The notes under the pieces are model-generated. The model had not been told where the DNA came from. It worked only from the letters and a program-made list of their open reading frames with translations, and ran no database searches. 64,000 nt of DNA from Celoporthe dispersa. Lineage: Eukaryota > Ascomycota > Sordariomycetes > Diaporthales > Cryphonectriaceae. Below, in pieces: positions 1 to 12,700 of the stretch. Positions within the stretch are counted from its first letter, which is position 1. Each line of letters starts with the position of its first letter. The translations under genes were made by a program, and so were the position numbers. The stretch lies in contig WAID01000004.1 in the NCBI GenBank assembly GCA_016584495.1, forward strand, positions 1 to 64,000, read 5' to 3'.

Positions 1-245
1 GGCACAGTGAACTGTAGTGTCAAGTAATCAATTTCCAGCAGATACATGGACGCAGCACTATAACAAGGTCACGACCTCAAAACCTACTACACACAGTAAA
101 GGTCGGGTATATTCATCATCATCTACCTTCTATCGACACGAGCATCTCTCATTACAGCATCATTTCTTCACTGCCCCGTCTCCCTTTCTTCTCTTTCTCT
201 CCTTACTCCCTCTCCTGGCCGCTTGGTCGGTGGCTCACATGACCG

Positions 246-3200
246 TTACCTTCGACACGGGCAAGGCAGCTCACGATTGCAGGAAGGTGAGAGACTGGAA
301 GCGAAAAGAGAAAAACGAGCAAGGGAAATACAAAGAAATACTGGACATGAATCGCCACGGAGGAAAAAGAAGAGAAGAAAAAGAATTCAGAAAACAGGCT
401 CGCTCCGCTTACCTCGTCCCCGGCCCCACGCACGAGCTTGTTGCTTTAAAAGAGCCACTTGCCGGCGGCGACTTGATCGGGCACGAGCCGCTGCCGTCCA
501 CGCCCGCAAAGGGGACGTTGTTGCCCCACCAGCTGATGGTGACGGTCTTGTACTCGACCGCAAAGAAGATGATGAGGGCGCAAAGGGCGATGGCGACCTG
601 GAACGCGGTGGTGAGGGCGAGGGCGTACCGCTGCCACCAACCCTGGTAGCGTCTCTTGACCCAGTAGTTGAAGAAGAAGGCCGGGTACAGACCCGAGATC
701 ATGTATGTGTTGTTGTACGGCGCCAGGTTGGGGTCCGCTCAGGAACACGGGGATGTGGACGTTGCGCACCCAGCTGGTCGGGAACCGCTTCGCCAAGAAG
801 TAGAAGGGCACCGGCAGCAGTGCACCCCACAAGCCGTACAGCATGGGCCCGTAGATGCCGTCGGAGAACATGCGCTTGGGGCCCACGACACCCCAGATCA
901 CGGAGGCGGTGAAGAAGACAGAGGTACCTTATTGAACGGCACGGTAAGCGGCTGCAGGTCATCACCAGTGGTTGTTTGGTTTGTTTTTTTGGGGGATATA
1001 GGGTAGTTACTTACCAGGGCAGGTCATGGAGTCGGCAGCAGCATCGGTGCAGACGTTCTCGATGTTGCTGAGCTGCCAGTCGTTGACGCTGATGGAGGTG
1101 AGCCCACCCCAGATGGTGGCGTACAGCTGGGCCACGAAGACCAGCTTGGGATCTTGGAGTAGTGGGCCAGCTTGAGGTCGGCCAGAAACTGGATGGACTG
1201 GGCTGTCGCGATGTAGCCGAACATCTTGAAGATCATGTTGGCGATGGGCTTGCCGGCCAGCGTGTACCCAGCAATCAGCTCCGCCACCACGTTGAGCGTG
1301 ATCTGGTTGTTGGTCATGGCCATGATCATGCCCAGCGGGATCTGCAGCGTCAGCGAGAAGGCGATGGCCAGGAAGATGCCCCAGACGGGGAAGCCCGTGT
1401 CGTAGTAGAGGGTCGAGATGCAGGCAAAGATGAAGGCCACCGCCAGGAGGGCCATGTACCACGACTCGGGGCAGTCGTCGTAGACCGACATCAGGCGGTT
1501 GTGCACGTCCGTGAACGAGTCGCGGGACCTCTTGAAGTAGTGGCCCTTCTTGAAGCTGTCCTTGACGTTGTTGTAGCCGATGACCAGATCCCTCCAGTTG
1601 TACAGGAGCGTGTGGCTGATGGACGAGGTGTAGGCCGCGAAGAAGAACATGTAGAGGATCGCGTACGAGGCCGACAGGTACGGTGGGCTATATGCCGCAT
1701 ACGCCTCTTCGTCGAGCGTGAACTCGGGGTGAGCACCCTGCTGATGTCTAGGTTTGAGAGTCTCCCGTGTCAGTATTCCTGCCGCCGCGGCGTTTTCCCG
1801 AGGGAGCAGCCCCCGAGGGTGGCGGGGAGGGGAGGGGAGGGCAGACGACACGTACTATAGGTGGTCGCAGAGTTGTCCCAAGGGTGAGATGAGTTGATGG
1901 GGAAGTAGGCCGAGGAAAAGGCATTGGTGAAGAACACCGGGAAGATAATGACCACCGAGGCGAAGAGCATGCCGAGGGTGAGGTTCATGTACGAGAAGAA
2001 CGGGGTGATGATGGGGTCGAAGAGATAGCTCATCATGTTCCACTGGACACGCCGCTGTCAGCATCACAGTATACATCTATCCCCCGGCACCATCATGGTG
2101 TAGACTCACGTCGAACGAGGGAAGAGGGTTGATGCCGAGGCCGCAGATGCTTCCGGTGACGACAGCCAGGACCACGTTCTCGGGCGCGATCCAGGTCATC
2201 CAGTTGAAGTACGACAGGGCCTGGAAGATGTAGCCAGGGAACCACTAACGCCCAAGAGTCAGCACAGATCACCAGCAGCCGCCCCGTCGTCTGGGCCGGG
2301 GGAGGGAGGGAGCTCACGTAGTACAGGAACATGCCGCAGAAGCAGTACAGGAAGAACCTGAGACGGCTGATCTTCCAGCCGCCGGTCCCGGCCTCGTCAG
2401 CACGGCCGTTCTCATTGTGTAGAGACTTGTTGATGGCTATCTGCGCGAGGGCGCGGGGCCAGATCATGGACTGTGGGCTATATAGAAGAGAAACAGGGTT
2501 TCCCGGGTCAGCAAGAAGTCCGCCTGAGGATGATGCGAGTGGTCTGGTGGACAACGCACTATACGAGGAACCGCCTGGCGAGACCGGCAGTGCCGTAGCC
2601 GATGAGCTGGGTGGCCAGCACGATGGTGATCTGCCAGCCGGCGCTGTTGACGAGCTTCTGGTCGTTGTAGTACTCGGGCAGGCGCAGGACCTGCAGGATG
2701 TAGGTGACGTAGGCGGTACCGTTGAAGCCGCCAAAGGCGACGTTGGCCATGATGGTGATGAGCATGTGCTCCTTCTGGTTGAAGGGGCCCGGGTTGAGGT
2801 GAAGGACAGGCGGCCCAGGGGAAGGTGTAGGTGGGCAGCACCTTGGCCATGAGCAGGCCGCACGGGTAGGCCAGGAACTGGATCAGGTACGAGTAGATGC
2901 TGATGCCAGGGTAGCGCAGGAGAAGAACTGGTCGATACCGGTGCCAAGGATGGCGAAGATGGTACCCAGGACCCAGACGCGGAACGTGTTGACAGGGTGC
3001 TTGGGTCGTCGGTAGGGTCGACGACGGCCCTGACCTCCGGGTAGGAGTCATTCTCCGACAGCTGCTTCTGGTAGCGGAACTCGGCGACCAGCTGGCGCGT
3101 GGTCTCCTGGTTGGGGTCGGCATGCTCGTTGTCGAGGGCGTCCTTGGCCCGCAGGAGGAGCTCGTGCGGGAAGTTGTAGTCGAGCTCGTGCTCTGCGTAC

Positions 3201-3340
3201 AGCTCGCGCAGCTGGGCAAACGCGTCCTCCACCGCCTCTTCGCCCTCCAGCGAGGGGAGCGCGACGAGCCGTCGACCTTCTCCTCGTCCGACCGGGGCCC
3301 GGGGGACGCCCTGGACAAAGACGTCCTGCTTCTCGGCCAT
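246..3340 (-). CDS. OPT-family oligopeptide transporter
   Basis: Polytopic plasma-membrane proton-coupled transporter of small peptides or related compounds (Oligopeptide Transporter superfamily). The N-terminus (MAEKQ, ATG at 3338-3340) is a soluble acidic region of about 110 residues, followed by many hydrophobic segments. Family landmarks: NPGPFN followed by KEH around 2780-2810, MIWP near 2465, a KIP element near 1160 where the KIPPR motif is expected, and W-rich loops (WFPGYIF, NWMTW). Six introns are readable on the minus strand: about 2478-2559, 2245-2317, 2043-2109, 1748-1855, 928-1014 and 295-412. The last exon ends at the TAA at 246-248. The reading frame breaks at least seven times (for example 2995-2997, 2919-2920, 2818-2821, 2798-2799, about 1730, 1153, 735). 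Nearly all are cured by one extra C or G, which suggests sequence error. Family assignment is firm; substrate is unknown. Confidence 0.9.
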
Positions 3341-3765
3341 GCCTACTTGGTAGACTGTGGCGGTGCTGGGTGGGTTTGAGGGGAGAAGGGCGAGACCAGG
3401 TGCCACAAGGCTTCCCTCAGAAAAAGGGCTGGCCTCGAGATGCCGATGGTGTCCGGGAAGGTGGCAGGAGGGACAAGAGAGAGGGAGAGGGAGAGATGAA
3501 GAGAGACGGAGGTGTGTGGCGAGGGAGGGTAAAAAAAAAGAGAGAGGTCAGGTAGGAGCCCGAGGCTGCACCTTGCGTTACGTCGAAAGGTTCATATATG
3601 ATGAGGGGGACAGCTGGGGACACTGCGACCATGGCATGGCGACTTCCCGCGTTGGTCCTCAAGCTTGTGGCAAGGGCCCTTGCCCGGCCCTGGGATGAGC
3701 CAACTGCTGATTGCTGCTAGCCTCACAGGGCAAATTTCAGAGAAGAGACGAGAAGGGAGAGATAG

Positions 3766-3780
3766 ACACACCCACACCCA

Positions 3781-3817
<37 letters not shown>
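3766..3817. repeat. Compound (CA)n(GA)n microsatellite
   Basis: About 30 bases of CA repeats, imperfect at the left, run directly into about 20 bases of GA repeats, upstream of the OPT transporter start. Confidence 0.95.
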
Positions 3818-4157
3818 CGCAGAAGAGGGACAGCCACTAGGGGATGTCCTGGCCGACAGGCAGCCCCACAAGGAATCCTACAGAAGGCTTCTAGATGCAT
3901 TTGGGCTCGCATGCAGACTTGCCGCGAGAGGCAAGAGTCGACTTTTGTCCTAATCCGTTTTCCTCTCCTCGCCCCCATCTTGTTCTTCCTCCTCCTCTTC
4001 TTCTTCCTCCTATCGCTTCGTCTCCGCCAACAAGCAGCAGCGCAGCAGCAGCAGGACCAGAGATGGTTGCATTCATCTCGAGGGCGGGCGAAGGGGTGGG
4101 AAAAGGTGCAGACCAATGAGGAGGGTCTCAGATGCAATAGTCGTATCGCTGTGTGCA

Positions 4158-4158
4158 G

Positions 4159-4185
<27 letters not shown>
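4158..4185. repeat. (AC)n microsatellite
   Basis: About 14 uninterrupted AC units, the second such tract within 400 bases upstream of the OPT gene. Confidence 0.95.
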
Positions 4186-4190
<5 letters not shown>

Positions 4191-6165
4191 TACTACTGGT
4201 GACCTTGTACGTACCTCGAGCAAAGATGGCTGATATCGCATTTCGGCTACCAAAACAGGCCTAGCACCCGTCTCGGTCTACGGGGGCCCCGCGTACCGTC
4301 ACTGGTGGGCTTACGCATGGTTTACGATACGCCCCAGGGCTTTCGATTCCAGCGCTACAGCCTGGGCCATTAACTCTGCAGGTACCAGAGTCCTTGCAAC
4401 TCTTGGCTGTGCCCTGACCTCCCCCCCTCCTCCTCCCGCCCACGCCTTTTGCCGCCGGCCGGACCCTTTCACCTATATATTATGGCATATATGTGTGCCT
4501 TTATTTGGTATACCACCGTTTATACGACCACCTACGCCATTACATCGTGCTATAGTAACATCAATCACGAGTCATTCATAATGTGGCCTGCAATAAAAAA
4601 TCCCCGTCCGCCAGCCCTTACGTGGTACCTTCAGCTGGGTCACCGTTATAACGTGCATACAGCCTGAAAGCCAGGACCAGACTCGATACTAATCACTTAT
4701 AGTGTCTACACTTTTATGCATGACCCACCAGGGGGAAGAGAGAATGATAAGCAAGAAGAGAGAGAGAAACCATGAAGAAAGAAAGTCCATATAGGAAGAT
4801 TACTCCGCACTGGCCCTCATCTCTCTCGCACATACTATGCGCGCACACATACACACACACACACTCCTCCTCGGTCGGCTCAGCCGTGCCGCGAGGGTAT
4901 TTCGACCTGCCTGATAAGACTCCACGACCCGAGGAGCCCCTAAAGTCCGACCGACCACTTGCTCGATACGGTGACAGTCACGCGCGGCCGGAGGAGAAAC
5001 AGCATCGTCGAGAGCGGCCTTGCCCGGCCTGCGTCGCCACACCACACACCACACACCCCACGCACCCACCCAACTGGCTTTCACTCACACGCCAGGGATC
5101 TCTCTCTCTCTCTCTCTCTCCCAACGGGGCGGAACACTTGACTTAATCTGGAACAGTATCCCCGAAGGGATCTCTCGCCTAGATAAGGCACAGACGAGAC
5201 GAGATGGGCAAGATATACGGTATCCAGTGTTGGGTCGCCGCTTTTTTCTTATTTGTCTCTTTTCTTTTGCCGCCTGCGCGGTGCGCATGCACACGTACGG
5301 CTGGGATTCAACATTGACCCACCAGAACACACCACCAAGATGGAGCTCACCAAGGTCCCTTTGCGCCAAGAGCCGAGCATCCTCTTTCGAGCGAACCAAC
5401 GGTATAAGTAGGCCCGACGCCCTGACAGGGCTGCGTAACCAAGCCCATTCATATGCCCCGCATAGGGTCAGGTTAGCTTACATGGGCACGATGAAGGAGG
5501 AGAAGGAGTAGGAGGAGGAGGGGAAGGGAGGGGTGGTTTTTTTGGTTTTTTTTTGGAGAAATGGGGCATGTCTCCGGATAGCGAAGGTCGTCGTGTGCGC
5601 GTGTACGACCTCGAGGGCCCATCACCAGCTGCCCATTTTATGTTATCGTGACTCCCAAGCTTGCATGTGGGTGTGTGTGCCTTATCTGGAGGATTCGTAA
5701 TCATAGCCATAGTAATGCTGTACTGGCCTACTAACCAAGAATGGTCTCTCTTCCTTCACCGATTAGGCAGGAAAAGGAAGAGAGAAAAACAAGACAGAGG
5801 AAGGGCTGCCGGGCTGGTCGGTGCACACAGACAGGGCTCGAGCTGAAATGAGCTTCGCGAGGGCCCACGGGAACCGAGTGGGATCGGCGAGAATCAGGAA
5901 GCAGAGAACACCTGCACAACCCCCCCCCCTGGAGGATACAGGCCAACCCAAATCCGAGATCCAGCCCAATCACTTCTCTCGAACGGGGCCAGCATCCGTG
6001 TGTTGCATCCGATGGGGACTGTGCATGGTTGTGTCCCTGGGGAAGAGGAGAGAAGTGAGGGCTACATTGGATGCGGGCGCCCGAGGCCAATGTTACCTTG
6101 CCGTAGCAGCAGTGCGTCGCATGGTGCGAGCCGGCTGGACCCGGGCGGACCCTGCGTGCAAGAGT

Positions 6166-6193
6166 CGAGAGAGAGAGAGAGAGAGAGAGAGAG
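6166..6193. repeat. (GA)n microsatellite
   Basis: About 14 perfect GA units in non-coding sequence. Confidence 0.95.
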
Positions 6194-6713
6194 CCGTGGG
6201 TCTTGTTCTCTTGTCTAATTCCGTCTCAAGCGAAAGCTTATCCACTGTTCTCCGTATGTTTCTTTGTTTATCTTTTTTTTTTATCTCTCCTGGCGGCGTA
6301 TTGTTACAAGCAGAATCGACTACTCGTGCCGAGCGTACCGGATAAACCAAAGTCTGGACACTGAATGGACGCATTGATATTGGAAATTGATTAGCCTCCT
6401 ACCCACATGAACAGACTATTATGGCCTGCATGCTCGCCCTGCTAGGCTCCACACTACGCTATCTTTGGGCTGCGTCTCTAAGCAAAACACCCATCGTATG
6501 ACTGGAGGCCAGGAGAGGACAAGAGGAGATCATCGCCGTGCATAGAATAAGGTCGAGCCGTTGCGCTGCTCACGCACACCACGTGCCGCTCGCTATATTA
6601 GCCACATATGCACACAGCGGAACCAGCACCAATGATGTGATGGGATGTGTCGGCGGCTTTCCCCGCAGCTCTCCTGCCAACCATAGTACCAAAGTACTGT
6701 ATCTTCTCTCGTT

Positions 6714-6732
6714 CACACACACACACACACAC
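6714..6732. repeat. (AC)n microsatellite
   Basis: Short perfect AC tract in non-coding sequence. Confidence 0.9.
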
Positions 6733-9700
6733 ATTCTCTGTCTCTCCCGCATGCCTTGAGACCATGATTACATACGTCTGGTCAGACGGAATGGGACCTC
6801 CTGGAGGTTCAGATCCCGCCCGCTCACGGCTTACAAGCGATCTGGCGAATGCGATTACACATACTTCCGCACGAGGCTGTGGAGAGAAGGTAGCATCCGT
6901 TCGCCGACACGATATATAGTTACAACATGACCTCGAGAGCGACCCTTTTTTTCTTTGCATAATTCTCGCCTTGTCAATATACACCCACTGGCAGCCTGGC
7001 TTTGGGCTCCTTCCTCGCCGGCCCGAACCTTGAGAAGAAGTGACGTTGAATTAGAAACGTGAGGCTCTTTGTAATGTTGAGTCCTAGTACCCGCGGGTCA
7101 ACCACATGCCCGTCTTACCGTTGCAGTACAAATGGCATCACCAGCGCCAGCTGGTTCCTTTCTCGTCCTTTTTCCCTTTCTAAAGCCTTGGGATTTAGTT
7201 CCCGTCCACAGGCTTAGCGAACCCTTGAAAATAATGTACTAAACTAGGGATCCGTTCCTAATAATCTTAAAGTTTCGGCGAGGTCGATGCTTACTGTTCG
7301 GCAGATATGTAGCAAGGTTAACACGGCTCCTCTGACAGTCCTTCTCGGGGCTTTATGATAACCTGTCAGCTGGGCCGAACGCACACCAGGGGCAGGGGCG
7401 CTGTCATTCTCATGTATACGATCCTTCATCTTTTTAAAGGGCTACAGATAGCCCCTTGCAAAGGAATCTGTCTTTTGCTAATTATTACCACATCTGTGGA
7501 TGCCCGACCGTTCCATGATGCGACAATAATAAACCACCGCAGTGGTCTCAACAAGAACCAACGGCCCAACGGCTGGGAAGACGAGTGGATATTGCGACGG
7601 GTTCCTGACGTGGCACCTGGCGAAGGATCTGCCCCTGAGGGAACGCAGACAGAGCACGTGCTGGTGAATACGAGGGCGCCGCCTATATGGAGCATTGAAG
7701 CTATCTTCAGGAATCCCGAGTCAAGTAGGCCCGAAAGGATTCGCCTCCATGATCAGATTCTATGGGAATGAGACAGGCTTGGCTGCGGCACTGCTCTCAC
7801 CGGCTCGTCGACCCGGATGGAATGCGCCGATGGCTCGTCGCTAGACGGGTGGACGATGAAGAATCGTACGGGTCACCCCTTTCTACACCCCTTTCTCGAT
7901 GTCATTAATCCGAAGTTGAAACGGTCCGCGGCAGTGCCCACACATCACATCCAGCTTCATCAGAGCAAGTCGTATCATACACAGAGACAAAGTGTTTAAC
8001 AAGCCAACTTCAGAGCGCCCACGAGCCCTGGGTCTCACCAGGCTTGGACTCTTCTGAAGGGGCCGTTTGCACATTACTTTTCATCTCTTTTCTCTTGTTG
8101 CATCTTGTCCTTTTTCTGGAGATTTCTTTCTAGGGAAAAGATCGCAAAAGGAGTCATTGCTCTCCCTCCGAGGAGTTTCACAAGGCTACGGGCATACTTC
8201 TCAGTATTAATCAATAGTGTCTGGGTGCTGCAACGAGACCCGCCATCACCTGTATGTTGGACAGTATCGATTCGTGACCTGCTGGACTCGTCCGCGTGGC
8301 CAGCAAGTCACATACCGGCACCAACCCACGAGCAGAGACCCTCGGTATGCGTCGCAGCAACGCTCCGTCCTTGCAGCGAAGATAGGAACCCAAACTGTTT
8401 CTAGCCACACCCCAGCTCACGATGTCGAGATAAGCTTCCTTGCCAAGGTGCCAAACCTTTGGCCGCCGCACCCAGCTGCTTAGTGCCAAAGCCCGTCCCG
8501 GCATATCTGGTTTTGATAATGGTGGATCCCTCCGCCGTAACTTGTTTGTCTCGTCGTTTTTGGGGGGGGGGAGGGGTTGCTCGACGATATGATAATACTT
8601 AGCGTGAGGGCTGGGCCCTGACTGTCCATGGAGGACATTGCAAGATAGGCCCTTGATTCACGAGTTGGTGACGGTAACGCAACTCGGAATGGATCGGTGG
8701 CAAGGAAGCGGTAGGATGCTTGTGATAAGGGATGTGAGCTAGACCTTGTGGTGAGACTAGCTTCATCGAGTGCTTTCTGTAGAGGTATGTAATGTAATGG
8801 GCTGCCGCCTGATCCGTAAATACGCTCTTGAGTGATTTCATCCAGGCAAAATCTTGGTGCCCATCATCTGAATACCCAGCAACTGTTCGGCTTTTTTTTC
8901 TTCTTGTTCTATGAGCACCTTCATGAGCAAAACAAATGCCATAGAGATCGATGCTCTAGACAGAGATAGTCCAGACTATATTCAAGGTCACTAGCAGTTC
9001 TGAGCTCATTGACGGCACTGAGGGTCGTGCTAATTGGAAGTTGGACCAGAAGGCCCGGTCAGGGAACCAGGGCGAAAGATAGTTTACAAAGTAGAAATGC
9101 TTTTGATGAGAATGTTATTTCTTCGCCTCTCTCTCTCTCTCTCCGCGGACGAATATGAATACCGTATAATTAGCGGCCAGTTAACTCTTAATATATACTA
9201 CACCATGCAAAATTCAATAATGAAGTTAGACTGGGTCAGCATCTTTAGACAGAATCATGAGTTATTAATAGGTAGAGCTGTGGATGGACATGAAGGCCAT
9301 CCTGAGCCTTCCCTTGGTAACATTCCAAGAAAGAGAGAGCCTGAGCCAGGAATTGATTACTCGGTTGATTGGTGACAGTCTACAACCTGTAAGTAGATGA
9401 CGATGCTATAAAGTTGTAGTCTATAGATTACACAAGATCTAGCTCATAACAGGCCTGTGTATCTATCCTTCGTTTGCCACGGCTATGAGAGTGGTCACGG
9501 TTTGTATGCAAGTAGGAGGGAGGGAGCAGGCAAACTCTTCTCCCCAGGCACACGAAGCTTGCATCTTGACTGCACAGTAAGAAGCCAATCGCCACAAGAG
9601 GGGCCGTCTTTGACAGACCCAGAATCTAATTTCCGCACCAAGGAATCGTCGTAGGGCTGCCGAGAACAATTCTTCCTCTGCTTCAGTACATGCGAACTTC

Positions 9701-12700
9701 CCAAATGCTGTTCCTCAGAGCGATGTGACTTGGAAAGGCTAAAACTCCTGCTGTGCGGCAGATGACTACCAGGTGCAAAGGCCATAGGTAAAGTGAATTG
9801 GTGTGAGCTGCTTCCAAGCTGTGTATTCGCAGCGTTGTCGTCAAGAAGGACCGCTGAGCTCTCCTCTTCTCCTGTCTCTATGCCTGCTAGGGCAATGTTT
9901 AGGTTGGCCTTTTATGTAATCCAATTTTGGCCTATTTCAATTATTTCTGGAGCTGTCGAGAGCTTTCTGACTGCCTCTGTGTTATACCTAAGCCGGGGTG
10001 CGCCTGCACAACGTTCTGCAGTTACTGTTGTGGTCATCACGTTATTTACGCGTACGTAACATGTTGTGGCGGAATTCCCTGAGAACCAAGTCTTCAGCCC
10101 CGTCAATGGTTTTACAAGAGATCTCTGCCAAAAGATTCTTGCGTGTGTCGTCGAAGACGACTGTCTCGGACTCATAGTGTCGTGACACCCACCTAAACAA
10201 GTGCCTTCGCGGACCCGTGCGTCGGCGTGGAGAATTTATCGCTTAAGTTGTTCGGAGAATCCAGCTCAGGGGCCCTCACGTAAGACGGAAGTGTACGTTC
10301 TGATCTTTTTACAGTCTGCAGTCAGGAGGAGGCGGCACATAAGGGGTAATGTGCAAAGAGGAGCGTGTCTTTCCTCCATGCTGTCTATTCCGTCCGTGAT
10401 AATATTGTAAATACTCCTATCTATGATCGAGCACTTGCGCCTCCCAGCAAGGACAGACAGCCATGGCACAATCTGGACATAGTTGGTGCAACTCGGTGAT
10501 ATAGTAATGAAAGAAACGCTACTTGATCTTACTTGGTGCTTAGCTCAGGTCAGCATTCAAGTCCCAGGCAGAGAGACAGCACTCATGCGGGAAGCCAGTC
10601 ATTGCAGCAGACACTAATACTAGAAAGCGCCCGGCGCCCATCTGGACAGCTGCTGCTGCATTCAGCTCTGCCAGCTCGAGGCAACCAGGGCCGGTCCCAC
10701 CTCATACATGAGGCATCCGGGGCTTACGAGTAAGACCTGGGTGCGACTTAGGTCTGATTTGACAGGTTGATCAGCGACCGGGAAGGATCCGAATAAGATC
10801 CGATCAGCATGAGACTGTACGATCCCTTATTTCTCCGGAATTGACTGCTGCTGAAGGAGAAGAAGGGGCGGCTATCATCCTCATCAGCCAGCCCATCAGC
10901 AACGGCTGACGGGGCGGCACCACTTGTGGCACGCACGGTACACGGGTCTCAGCTCACGGGGTCGGATCTCAATCACGTATACGAGCAGGCCAGCAAAAGC
11001 CGTATTAAAGCGGAAGACGGATCGGCAAGCCGCGCTCGTGTCTTCTTAGGACCCGTTTCTGGGTCCTGGGTCTGGCCGCCTATCACACCTGGAGCTCTGG
11101 CTCGGGAGGGTCCCAACTTTTCCTTCCAGCGACGGGCTTCTGCAAGCCTAAAGCAAGTATCTGCGCTGAAGGAAGATGTACGGGCCAAGGTATCCTCGTG
11201 CTGTGCAAAGGATCCGAGGCCAAGTCGTTGGCGATTCAAAGTCAGGAAAAGTGAGACAGGGACGAACGGAGCCGGGAGGCGGGGCGGAGGAGGATTGCCT
11301 CCAGGAGCTGTCGTGATGTGCGCCAACTGTACCACAGGTATCTACAGTCTCCTGTTCCTCTTGGGCAGAGAAGGCTAGACATTCATATGATGCGGATATG
11401 GTTCTCCCATGTCTGCGGAGAAGGATGCTGGCTTTTTGGTGGCCGGGGAAGGAGAATCCTCTGCCGGTGGTGGTGTGGTGCCAACTGTCCACCTCTCTCG
11501 GGAGCGCACGTGGCCATCGTCCAGCGGTCGAACTCCTCCGACAGCCCCTGTCTGTTCCTGCAGATAGGGCACACTATGTGCGCAGTGCTTATGATGCTGT
11601 TTGAAGTGGCCGCAGCAGCGCTGACGGGGAAAAGAGAGCCAGTCGCAGCCCGTGCCGTCAGGATTCAGGTCCCTGTGGGATGAATGTGGGATGCTGCAGG
11701 GCATCTGGGCGGATGAGTCGGCGGCGATGCAGAGCGTCCTTCCCCGGTGGTGTTCCCCTCTGTCCCCTCTTCTCTCGTCCTCGAGCTCTAATAGCCGCAG
11801 GCCACGTCTCTGAAGCAGGATGGATCGCATGCGGGTAGCCTCGACCTGCACTGGCCATGCAGCCTTCAGGGGCCGCAGAGAGGGGTGGCCCAAGGTCCTG
11901 GTAGCGCTGTGGACCGATTATAGGAATGCATTGCCGCAGGCCACAGCCCAAGCCGTCTGTATGCATCTGTAGAAATTATTGGAGTACCAAGATTTCACGA
12001 TTGGTCGGGTCCTGGTGTGCTTCGTGTTGGCGAACAAACAAGTGCACAAGTACACAGGTACTTAGTTTGCAGGTCCAGCTGGCGCCACAGGACACCCAGC
12101 ATCCTACCACCCCATGCCGTGCTGCCGTGGTGCCATCAGAATGAGCCCAGGTGGTATAGGTGTTGTGTGTTTATAGTAGGTTTGTGTGTGTGTGTGTGCA
12201 CGCGCGTCGGTGACCTCAAAGCGTCGCAGTGCCGGCGCTAAGAAAGCAGAATAGGCATTTTGACGCCACCCTTGCGTGCTGGGCCCTTTTCCGCGCAGAC
12301 ACCTGCATGCCGCCATCGTAACAGGATAGACATGGCGCTTGCACGTCTTGTGTGTTAGAGGTGTGTGTATCTGAGTGTGTGTGTGTGAGTGTGTGAGTGT
12401 GAGTGTAAAAGATCCTCTGGCAAGAGAAAGAGGATCGGCGCTTCAAGGCGTCTGACCTGGGCCATGTTGTCCGTGTCGAGCAGCCCAGGACGACAGCAAC
12501 CACTCTGCTGCTAGTGCTGGTGTACTTATGCATTGTGATGGCATGAACATGATATAATGGTCCTATAGCAGATCAGTCGGCTGATCGCCAGACGACACGA
12601 GATGGGCGCCATCGTGTAGTATTGTGGGGGGAGGGGAGGAAAGGTGGGAAAGGGAGAGGAGGGGAAGGGGCCCCAAGCTGTACTATGTAAAGATGGACAC

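Noticed and set aside
17..649. 210-residue + strand ORF
   Set aside because: Overlaps the last exons of the OPT transporter on the opposite strand and shows no domain.
10926..11378. 150-residue ORF in the gene-poor stretch
   Set aside because: No domain, no splice partner, composition like neighbouring non-coding DNA.
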